DNA of 32,485 nt, taken from assembly GCA_023511565.1 (NCBI GenBank), contig JAIMBE010000012.1:1-32485 (forward strand), given 5' to 3'. The stretch comes from Bacillota bacterium. Lineage in GTDB: Bacteria; Acidobacteriota; Terriglobia; Acidiferrales; UBA7541. A program made the position numbers and the translations under genes. Positions within the stretch are counted from its first letter, which is position 1. Each line of letters opens with the position of its first letter. Below are positions 1 through 6,533 of this stretch, one piece after another. Under the pieces are notes generated by a model. The model saw only the letters and a program-made list of their open reading frames with translations, was not told where the DNA came from and did not search any database.

Positions 1-1667
1 CTGTTCTCCCGGATCGTCACGGCCGTGCCCAGCGCCTCATAGGGCAGCAGGAACTGCGGATCCTGCCAGATGCCCGGCTCGAGATCATCGAAGGCAAACA
101 GCTTGTAAGTGCCGGGGGCAATGCCGGACAGCACGTAGCGTCCCTGGCTGTCGGTGGTGGTGGTCTGGAACAGCCGGAGCAGGTGGCGACGGTTCGGTTC
201 CGGCGCCAGCACTACGGTCACGCCCGCCAGCGGCAGCAGTTCGGCGTCGAGCACCCGGCCTTCGACGCCGCCGCCATTCGGACTCAGGACAATTTCCAGT
301 TGTGCCGCCGGTGCCATTGCTGGATCAAATCCAGTGTCGAGCACTTCCTGGGATCCGTATTGCACTGACTTCAGGTAGTAGCCTGCCGGCAGACCCGCTA
401 CGGTGACGTCGAACGTCAGTCCCGGCAGAATGCGGATTGTGAAGCTGCCATCGGCACCGATCCGCGTACTACCCCCGCCGGTAAACGCAAACGGCATCTC
501 GCGCGCACGCAAATTCAACCGCACCCCTTCGAGCGAGGCCCCCTCCTGCCCTTCGACGCGCGCGCGTCCATGCACCGTGCCGCCGGCCGACAGCAGCAGT
601 GAGAGGCCTTCGACATCGTCGCGTCCCACCACCAGCGGCAGCCGCGCCACCCGCGATTCGCCTTGCGTCATCGCCAAAGCCACGAGCTGGTAGGACCCTG
701 GCGGGACATTGCGAATTTCGAACGATCCATCCGCCGCGGTCGTTTCGCGCCGCGCTGTGGCCAGGCCGCGCACCAGCCCCTCCGCCGCCAACACCATCAC
801 TACAGCACCTGGCATCGGATTGTTGGTGGCAGCGTCCACCACGACGCCACGCAGACGCACGCCTTCGACCGGCTCGACCAACAGGTCCACTCCGGGCAAC
901 TCATCGCCGGCTCTCACCTCCAGTGGAATCGCTCGCGCGGGGTCAGTTGTGCCCGGATAGTAGGTGGGGACGTAGCTCTCGGTTTCATTCGGCGAGGCAA
1001 ACAAACCGAAGCGGCCGGCCGACGGTGTCGCGCTCAAAAAATACCGACCGGGGCTCAATCCATAGATGCGATACAGTCCGCGGTCGTCCGTCTGGCTGGA
1101 GCTGGTCGGTACCAGTTGGGGTTGGCCGCTCGCATAGACCATGCGATTGGCCTGCACTTGAACGCCCGCCATCGGTTCGCCTTCGCGGTCATAGACCCGC
1201 CCGGTGATCACCGCGGCGCGCTCCAGTCGGAACAACAGGTCGCGCAGTTGCTGGCCGGGCCGCAACTCGAGCACGGTGCCGGGCCGATTGGACGAACGTT
1301 GTCCGTATTCACGGCGGACGTAGCCGGCGCGCTCGACCACCAGTCGGTAGGAGCCGGGCTCGATATTCTCCAGCCGGAACCGGCCGGTTTCATCGGTACG
1401 GGCAACGATCGGCCGCACGCGGCCCCGGCGGACGGCTTGTCCTAGAAGCGCCAGCGGGACGCCACCGGGCGGACCGCCTCGCTCTCCGGCCGTCGTCAGA
1501 ATTACGGAGGCTTTGCGCAGCGGCTCGCCGGTGTCCTGCGCCAGTACCACGCCTTCGACCACACAGGTGGCTGTTGCGTTGGCCGGTTCGACTGGCGCTG
1601 GCGCTTGCTGGGTCCCGAACAGGAAACCTGAAATCAGCCAAACCCAAAACCCTGTGCCCATCTTCAT
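1..1667 (-). CDS. Secreted protein of carboxypeptidase-regulatory-like repeats (3' end cut off)
   Basis: The reading frame starts at ATG 1667 and runs open off the left edge, giving 555 residues without a stop. AGGA lies a few bases upstream of the start (about 1675). The N-terminus is a signal peptide with a hydrophobic stretch at about residues 6-18. At least five beta-sandwich modules of the carboxypeptidase regulatory-like / CNA-B type follow, at about residues 35-120, 155-217, 265-330, 350-415 and 460-525. Each opens with a G-x-V-x-D/E strand and ends in a D-x-x-G-x-[YF]-x-[LI]-x-x-[IVL]-x-P-G-x-[YF] signature, for example the one ending ENIEPGSYRLVV. No catalytic domain is visible in the part present. 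Families like this are abundant in Acidobacteriota and are often surface or periplasmic. Some are extensions of TonB-dependent receptors, but whether a barrel follows cannot be seen. A weak TATTCT -10 lies at 1682-1687. Function unknown. Confidence 0.85.
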   Translation of the reverse strand, partial: MKMGTGFWVWLISGFLFGTQQAPAPVEPANATATCVVEGVVLAQDTGEPLRKASVILTTAGERGGPPGGVPLALLGQAVRRGRVRPIVARTDETGRFRLENIEPGSYRLVVERAGYVRREYGQRSSNRPGTVLELRPGQQLRDLLFRLERAAVITGRVYDREGEPMAGVQVQANRMVYASGQPQLVPTSSSQTDDRGLYRIYGLSPGRYFLSATPSAGRFGLFASPNETESYVPTYYPGTTDPARAIPLEVRAGDELPGVDLLVEPVEGVRLRGVVVDAATNNPMPGAVVMVLAAEGLVRGLATARRETTAADGSFEIRNVPPGSYQLVALAMTQGESRVARLPLVVGRDDVEGLSLLLSAGGTVHGRARVEGQEGASLEGVRLNLRAREMPFAFTGGGSTRIGADGSFTIRILPGLTFDVTVAGLPAGYYLKSVQYGSQEVLDTGFDPAMAPAAQLEIVLSPNGGGVEGRVLDAELLPLAGVTVVLAPEPNRRHLLRLFQTTTTDSQGRYVLSGIAPGTYKLFAFDDLEPGIWQDPQFLLPYEALGTAVTIREN

Positions 1668-1796
1668 TCACCGTCCTGCACAGAATAGGACGCATCAGCA
1701 GCGGCCAAGGTAACAACGTCCGGATTCGAAACCGGGCCTGGTGCCGGAGGCGGGCCCTGCTCCTGCGAACACGACCAGCTTACCTGACACCCCCGC

Positions 1797-1835
1797 AAAA
1801 AGAAAAAGGCGGAGACCCCACCTCGGGTCTCCGCC
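1797..1835 (-). terminator. Rho-independent terminator of the subtilase gene
   Basis: Perfect 11-bp stem (GGCGGAGACCC at 1808-1818 pairing with 1825-1835) around a 6-nt loop. On the minus strand it is followed by TTTTTCTTTTT (1807 down to 1797). It lies 22 nt past the stop codon of the minus-strand protease gene, the standard placement and architecture of an intrinsic terminator. Confidence 0.9.
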
Positions 1836-1857
1836 AATTCCCAGCGCGGTAGCGCGG

Positions 1858-3075
1858 CTAGAATCGCCCGGCGTAAACGAGCTGGATGGCGCGACCGTCC
1901 TTGCTGGTCGTACCGGTCGAGACCGCGTTGTTCTTGATGGCGGCTTCGACGTTGGCTGCGGTCTGCTGGCCCGCGCCGACCTGGTAGAGGGCTCCGGTGC
2001 CGGCCACGTGCGGCGACGCCATCGAAGTACCGGAGAGCGTCCTGGTGCCGTTGCGGAGCCAGGTCGAAAGGATGCTCACGCCCGGTGCCCAGATATCCAC
2101 ACAGGAGCCGAAGTTGCTGAACGACGCTTCACGATCGTTGCTGTCGGTCGCCGCCACTGTTGCCACGCCGTTGTGCGTACCCGCACGCGCTGGCGAGGAG
2201 TTGCAGGCGTCGGCTCCCTCGTTCCCTGCCGCGACAGCATAGAAGACACCACTGTCGGCCGAACGCTTGACGGCATCGTCGAGGGTCTGGCTGACGCTGC
2301 CCCCCAGACTCATGTTGGCCACGGCAGGCTTGATGGCGTTGGCGGTGACGAAGTCCACACCCTTGATCACTCCCGAGGTGGTGCCGCTGCCGGAGCAGTT
2401 CAGCACCTTGACGCCGTGCAGGCGCACGTCGGGGAGCACGCCGACCACGTGACTGGTGTTATCGCGCGCCCCGGCAGTACCCGCCACGTGTGTGCCGTGG
2501 CCGTTGCAGTCCCGGTTCGACCCGCCGGCAAAATTCACGTGTTCGACTACGAACAGGTCGCTGTGGGTCGTGTCAATGCCGGTGTCAATGATGTAGACGT
2601 GGACCGTACCCGCACGCGAATCAGCCACACCATCGCCAGCTCGGGTCGAGCTGATGTCGGCATCGATGCGGTTGATGCCCCAGGGCAGCGTCTGCGCCGT
2701 GGTCGTCATCACCCCGTCGGGCTCCACATACTTGACGTACGGCAGGGCCTCGACCGCCTGGATCTGTGCCGCGGTCAGTCGGGCGGCAAACCCACGGATG
2801 GCGGCCCCATAGACATGTTCGGCGCGGAAGCCGTGGCGCCGCTCCAGGCTCTGCACCAGGCCTATGACCCGCCGGTCCAGATACTCCCACGCGGCTGGAT
2901 TGGCCACCATGCGCTCATCGCTGCGGAAGGCCCCTAGAAAACTGTCGAGGGGAGCTGTATCCGAGAAAGCAACCAGCACGGGAAACGTGGCGGCTGGACG
3001 CTGCGAATGCAGTGTGCCTGCCAACACACCGACAAGCAAAAACAGCCACAGGGTTAGCGTGAAGGTGCGTTTCAT
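1858..3075 (-). CDS. Secreted subtilisin-like serine protease (peptidase S8, proteinase K type)
   Basis: 405 residues from ATG 3075. The frame stays open to 3153, but the internal ATG is preferred because it begins a clean signal peptide (MKRTF then a hydrophobic run to about residue 23) and has AGGAG about 12 nt upstream. After the signal comes an I9-type inhibitor propeptide at about residues 30-120, ending in the PYVKYVEPDG motif. The mature S8 domain carries the whole catalytic set: Asp in IIDTGID, His in GHGTHVAGT, oxyanion Asn in AAGNEG and Ser in GTSMASPHVAG. Several cysteines (DCNGHG, LNCSGSG, DACNSS, GSCVD) could form disulfides, as in proteinase K relatives. The family secretes an autoprocessed endopeptidase that degrades extracellular protein. 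There is no cell-wall or sorting domain. The gene has its own promoter (3150-3179) and terminator (1797-1835), so it is a single-gene unit. Confidence 0.95.
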   Translation of the reverse strand: MKRTFTLTLWLFLLVGVLAGTLHSQRPAATFPVLVAFSDTAPLDSFLGAFRSDERMVANPAAWEYLDRRVIGLVQSLERRHGFRAEHVYGAAIRGFAARLTAAQIQAVEALPYVKYVEPDGVMTTTAQTLPWGINRIDADISSTRAGDGVADSRAGTVHVYIIDTGIDTTHSDLFVVEHVNFAGGSNRDCNGHGTHVAGTAGARDNTSHVVGVLPDVRLHGVKVLNCSGSGTTSGVIKGVDFVTANAIKPAVANMSLGGSVSQTLDDAVKRSADSGVFYAVAAGNEGADACNSSPARAGTHNGVATVAATDSNDREASFSNFGSCVDIWAPGVSILSTWLRNGTRTLSGTSMASPHVAGTGALYQVGAGQQTAANVEAAIKNNAVSTGTTSKDGRAIQLVYAGRF

Positions 3076-3149
3076 TTTCGCTCGATTCTCCTGTTTCTCC
3101 CTAGAGGGGAAAACTGCCGGCAAGACCACCCGCCGGATCAATCGGATGC

Positions 3150-3179
3150 ACATTAGTCATAAGAACGATTATTTGTCAA
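3150..3179 (-). promoter_or_regulatory. Candidate sigma-70 promoter for the subtilase gene
   Basis: On the minus strand a perfect -35 TTGACA (3179-3174) is followed after 18 nt by TAATGT (3155-3150), inside the most AT-rich patch of this region. Expected start near 3143 would give a leader of about 70 nt. The -10 match is only partial (3 of 6). Confidence 0.45.
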
Positions 3180-3333
3180 TAAATAAAGTCGGCAGCGCCC
3201 AAACTACCAACACAGCTGCACGCACACCGGCGGCGGCAGGTCCTCGAAACCCTGGGCGTTGTGAACGGGTTGTTCCGAACCTTGCGCGACCCTTGCGGCT
3301 ACCTTGGGACGCAGAGCTTGTGGGGCGGGTGGG

Positions 3334-4632
3334 CTACTTCACTTCGGCTACCCGCGCTGCCGGTGCGGTTTTTCGGACGCGCAGGCGCAGCACTTTTCTC
3401 TGATTCGCTTCAAGAACCTCAAACCGCAGGCCGGCGTATTCGATCGTCTCGCCGGCTACCGGAACGTGGCCGGCAATGTGATTCAACAGACCGGCCACCG
3501 TGGTCAGTCCGGGGGGCAGCTCGTGCCATTCCACGCCCACCAGTTCGGCCAGTTTTTCCACCGGCACGCTGCCGCGCACGAGTAGCGCGCCCTCGGCATC
3601 GCGGGCCACGTCAGGCATGGGTGCTCGGTCTTCTTCCCCGATCTCGCCCACAATCTCTTCGACCAGGTCTTCAGCGGTCACCAGCCCGGCCACCGACCCA
3701 TACTCGTCCACGACGATGGCGAGCTGTTGGTGTTTCTGCTGCAGGTCTTTGAGCAGTTGTGAGCCGAGCTTCGTTTCCGGCACGAACAGCACCAGGCGCA
3801 TCAGTTCGCGCACGCGCCGCTGGGAGGCCTCGCGCTCCGGCACCTGGAGCACATCGCGCGCGTAGACCACACCGACGATTTCATCTACGGTTCCTTCGTA
3901 GACCGGGATACGCGAATACTTCGTTTCCACGATCAGGCGACGGAGCTGTTCGATGGTCGCGTCGGCGGGGATGGCCACGATGTCCGGCCGTGGGGTCATC
4001 AGCTCTCGCACACGTTTGTCGCTGAACTCCACCACCTGCTCGATCAAATCTGCATCGCCCGGCTTCAGGATGCCTTCTTCTTCGGCGGCTTCGACCAGGG
4101 CTTCGATCCCGTTTGAGGAGTGCTTGCCGTTCTCCGGTTCGGCCGGCTCGCTCAAGCGCATCAGCGAAACGAGCAGCTCCACACTGGCCCGCAGGGGCCA
4201 CGTCAGCCACAGCAGTGCGCGCAGCAGTGGCACCAGCGGGAGCACCCAACGCCCGGTCGAGCGCGTCAGCAGCACATAGGGCACAACATGCAGCCCCAGC
4301 AGCACTTCCAGCGTCAGGAAAAACACCGCCTCGGCCAGTGCCTTCCAGGTCTCGGCCACAAACAAAGACACCCCACCGGCGGTGGCCACCGCCACCAGCA
4401 CCAGCCAAAGATGGGTCAGCAGAGCAAAGCTCGTGGCCGCGCTGCGTCGGTCCAGCGGGATGCGCGGTTCCACTTCCGCTTCGAACACCTCCAGGTTGCG
4501 GCGGACCCGGCTGGTTGTCACCCGTCCCAGCTCACGATAGACGCGGTCCAGATAGGCCACCACGCACAGCCCCGCGCCCAGGGTCACCACCCCCAGCGTG
4601 TACAGGCTGTACCAGAGCACCTGGAAGCTCAT
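3334..4632 (-). CDS. CNNM/CorC-type membrane protein with CBS pair (hemolysin/transporter-associated family)
   Basis: 432 residues. The N-terminal third (about 1-165) holds several hydrophobic segments and resembles a divergent CNNM/DUF21 transmembrane domain. It is followed by a tandem CBS pair at about 205-325 (starting VRELMTPRPDIVAIP, with the VVDEYGSVAGLVTAEDLVEE segment typical of the family) and a C-terminal CorC_HlyC domain at about 340-425. Family members bind adenine nucleotides through the CBS pair and are linked to Mg/Co efflux or membrane integrity; the older 'hemolysin' name is not a demonstrated activity. The start ATG overlaps the ybeY stop by 4 nt (ATGA), so translation is probably coupled. 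The phoH-ybeY-corC order equals ybeZ-ybeY-ybeX of E. coli. The usual small-residue FFSGSE-like motif of the DUF21 first helix is not evident, so transport activity is uncertain. Confidence 0.88.
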   Translation of the reverse strand: MSFQVLWYSLYTLGVVTLGAGLCVVAYLDRVYRELGRVTTSRVRRNLEVFEAEVEPRIPLDRRSAATSFALLTHLWLVLVAVATAGGVSLFVAETWKALAEAVFFLTLEVLLGLHVVPYVLLTRSTGRWVLPLVPLLRALLWLTWPLRASVELLVSLMRLSEPAEPENGKHSSNGIEALVEAAEEEGILKPGDADLIEQVVEFSDKRVRELMTPRPDIVAIPADATIEQLRRLIVETKYSRIPVYEGTVDEIVGVVYARDVLQVPEREASQRRVRELMRLVLFVPETKLGSQLLKDLQQKHQQLAIVVDEYGSVAGLVTAEDLVEEIVGEIGEEDRAPMPDVARDAEGALLVRGSVPVEKLAELVGVEWHELPPGLTTVAGLLNHIAGHVPVAGETIEYAGLRFEVLEANQRKVLRLRVRKTAPAARVAEVK

Positions 4633-5048
4633 CGCCGCACCAACCCCAACCGACGACGCAACCGGCCCTCCAGACGGCTCATCTCGCCACGGTCGGTTTC
4701 GTGGTCATAGCCGAGCAGGTGCAACACGCCGTGCAGAATCAACACGCACAGCTCTTCCTCCAGCCGGTGACCGGCACGCCGGGCATGGCGACCCGCGACG
4801 GCCGGCGCAATGGCGATATCGCCCAGGTACCCGCGGCGGTGTCCGTTCCCGGTCATGGGGAAGGAAAGCACATCGGTCGGGCCGGACTGGCCACGGAACC
4901 GCCGGTTCAGACGGGCCATGGCCGCCGGGCTGAGCAGAGCGACCGTGACCGAGTCCGTCCCCAGGCCGCACAGCCGCTGCACATGTTCAAGAAAGGCCTC
5001 CAGCGTGGCGCGGCGCACTCGGACAGCGCGTTGGCGGTTGATCACCAT
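4629..5048 (-). CDS. ybeY: Endoribonuclease YbeY, rRNA maturation factor
   Basis: 139 residues, normal for the family. YbeY is a zinc-dependent single-strand endoribonuclease acting in 16S rRNA 3'-end maturation and 70S ribosome quality control. The diagnostic metal-binding motif H-x3-H-x5-H is present as HGVLHLLGYDH at about residues 107-117. The upstream strand with RxTDVLSFP is also typical (here SGPTDVLSFPM, about residues 55-65). The gene lies 54 nt after phoH and overlaps the corC-like gene by 4 nt, the conserved operon order. The start ATG 5048 has only a distant purine-rich stretch upstream (AGGGA about 15 nt away), so the exact start is slightly uncertain. Confidence 0.95.
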   Translation of the reverse strand: MVINRQRAVRVRRATLEAFLEHVQRLCGLGTDSVTVALLSPAAMARLNRRFRGQSGPTDVLSFPMTGNGHRRGYLGDIAIAPAVAGRHARRAGHRLEEELCVLILHGVLHLLGYDHETDRGEMSRLEGRLRRRLGLVRR

Positions 5049-5102
5049 GACGGCAGAACAGTCCCTGCCGGAGCCGTCGGCAGAGCACAGCTTCGCGGAA
5101 AA

Positions 5103-6131
5103 CTACTGGTTGGAGGAGTCGCTACCACCGTTTTCCGCAGCGGAGTTGGCGCGGCTGACCGTCGCCGGCACGGCGGCGCTGCGCGGGGCTTGGGCAGCGA
5201 ATTCGTCATAGGCTTTGATGATCTGCTGAACCAGGTTGTGCCGCACCACGTCCCGCTCGTTGAAGTAAATGAAGGCAATCCCTTCGATCCGGCCGACCAC
5301 CTCGATCGCCTCAACCAGCCCAGAACGGCGTCCGCTGGGAAGGTCAATCTGTGTTATGTCACCCGTGATGACGGCTTTCGACCCGAATCCCAGCCGCGTC
5401 AGGAACATCTTCATCTGCTCGCTGGTGGTGTTCTGGGCCTCGTCCAGAATGACAAAGGAATCATTCAGGGTGCGCCCGCGCATGAACGCCAACGGCGCAA
5501 TCTCAATGATGCCTTTCTCGAGCAGGCGTTCCAGCTTGTCGGCATCGAGCATGTCGTAGAGCGCGTCGTAGAGCGGCCGCATGTAGGGGTCCACTTTCTG
5601 CTGCAACGTGCCGGGCAAAAACCCCAGCCGCTCGCCCGCTTCGACGGCCGGCCGCGCCAGGATGATGCGGCTCACCTGTTTGGTCAGCAATGCCGAAACG
5701 GCCATGGCCACGGCCAGATACGTCTTACCCGTACCCCCTGGCCCGATGGCAAACACCATGTCGTATTTCTCGATGCACTCCATGTAGCGTCGCTGGTTCG
5801 GACTTTTGGGCTGGATCGTCTTCTTGCCGAACGCCCGCGGCCGCGGGGGCACCAGCAGCGACCGCAGCGTCACATTCGGCTCCTGGGTCGCAACGCGCAG
5901 CAGTGACTTCACCTCGCCATTGCTCAGCACGCGCCCCTCGCGCACAAGGTCGCTGTACTCTTCGAGAATCCGGGCCGCCCGCTCGACCTGGGCCGGTTCG
6001 CCTTCGATTTCAATCTGATCCTGTTGCAACTGGGTGCTCACGCGAAGTGCGGATTCAAGCAGCTTGAGGTTTTCGTCCAGAGTGCCGAAAAGGGCTTCGA
6101 CCCCTCCGGCCAATTGCACCGTTCGTTTCAT
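5103..6131 (-). CDS. phoH: PhoH-family ATPase (YbeZ/PhoH-like)
   Basis: 342 residues from ATG 6131. The frame is open further upstream to a TTG at 6206, but that codon falls inside a good -35 box, so the inner ATG is chosen. The N-terminal ~100 residues look like the small KH-like/PhoH N-domain. The P-loop ATPase core follows, with Walker A GPGGTGKT at residues 130-137, Walker [10 protein letters not shown] at 226-234, and the family-typical [13 protein letters not shown] segment near 253-265. PhoH-like proteins are cytoplasmic ATPases with helicase-like folds. They work with YbeY in rRNA processing, and YbeY is the next gene here. The last ~25 residues are a low-complexity Ala/Ser/Asn tail. 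First gene of a three-gene operon. Confidence 0.95.
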   Translation of the reverse strand: MKRTVQLAGGVEALFGTLDENLKLLESALRVSTQLQQDQIEIEGEPAQVERAARILEEYSDLVREGRVLSNGEVKSLLRVATQEPNVTLRSLLVPPRPRAFGKKTIQPKSPNQRRYMECIEKYDMVFAIGPGGTGKTYLAVAMAVSALLTKQVSRIILARPAVEAGERLGFLPGTLQQKVDPYMRPLYDALYDMLDADKLERLLEKGIIEIAPLAFMRGRTLNDSFVILDEAQNTTSEQMKMFLTRLGFGSKAVITGDITQIDLPSGRRSGLVEAIEVVGRIEGIAFIYFNERDVVRHNLVQQIIKAYDEFAAQAPRSAAVPATVSRANSAAENGGSDSSNQ

Positions 6132-6177
6132 TCTGAATGGACGGCTGCCCCTCCCTCGGGCGGAAATCGCTCCAAAA

Positions 6178-6206
6178 AGCCTAGCGCAACAGTCCACCAC
6201 GGTCAA
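6178..6206 (-). promoter_or_regulatory. Promoter of the phoH-ybeY-corC operon
   Basis: On the minus strand: -35 TTGACC (6206-6201), 17-nt spacer, -10 TAGGCT (6183-6178). Predicted start near 6171 leaves a leader of about 40 nt before ATG 6131 and rules out the upstream TTG as start codon. Confidence 0.55.
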
Positions 6207-6401
6207 GCCACCCGCATAACTCCTTGAATATCAAATCATTGCCGACTAATCCTGGATTGCATCCCACGCAATCGCCCGGGGAAAGGCTGCACTGTGCCCT
6301 GCAAGTTCCCAAGAAGCTCGGGTGCACACCTTGCATTTGCGGCCAGGCCAGGAGCCACTAGTGAGCTGCGTTTTGCAAGCCGTGAAGACGCGCACAGGTG
6401 G

Positions 6402-6431
6402 TTGACCGCATCTGCAAGCGACCCGTATAGT
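6402..6431 (+). promoter_or_regulatory. Promoter of valS
   Basis: -35 TTGACC at 6402-6407, 18-nt spacer, -10 TATAGT at 6426-6431. Predicted start near 6438 gives a leader of about 95 nt before ATG 6534. The same -35 hexamer is used by the divergent phoH promoter. Confidence 0.55.
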
Positions 6432-6533
6432 AGTGCGTCTTTGCTGCGCGCCGTGCCTTTGACAAAGTGCCGCGTTTGAAAGCCGGCTCCTGGCAGCTCG
6501 GGACGATTCCTGCACAGGGGATGGGGCGAGCCG

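Larger units (their letters stand above)
6132..6533. other. Divergent intergenic region between phoH and valS
   Basis: About 400 bp without a supported gene. It carries the leftward promoter (6178-6206) and the rightward promoter (6402-6431). Between them, 6207-6401 shows one AT-rich patch (about 6222-6250) and nothing I can name. In the valS leader there is an 11-bp palindrome CTTTGACAAAG at 6457-6467. It includes a TTGACA, but there is no -10 at the right distance, so it is not called a promoter. No T-box specifier/antiterminator layout is recognisable. Confidence 0.6.

Noticed and set aside
1713-1745. tRNA T-arm-like GGTTTCGAATCC on the minus strand
   Set aside because: The stem gives only an 8-nt loop and no acceptor, D or anticodon arm can be formed around it.
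4113-5906. 597-codon plus-strand open frame over phoH, ybeY and the corC-like gene
   Set aside because: It runs antisense to three genes with clear catalytic motifs and encodes low-complexity Arg/Pro/His-rich sequence without domains.
6459-6464. Second TTGACA -35 box before valS
   Set aside because: No -10-like hexamer occurs 15-19 nt downstream; the sequence there is GC-rich (GCCGGC).
6294-6479. 61-codon frame in the phoH-valS intergenic region
   Set aside because: It overlaps the predicted valS promoter, starts at GTG without a binding site and shows no feature.
6438-6533. T-box riboswitch for valS
   Set aside because: The leader is only about 95 nt and shows neither a specifier loop nor an antiterminator bulge motif. 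T-boxes are also unusual in this type of organism.
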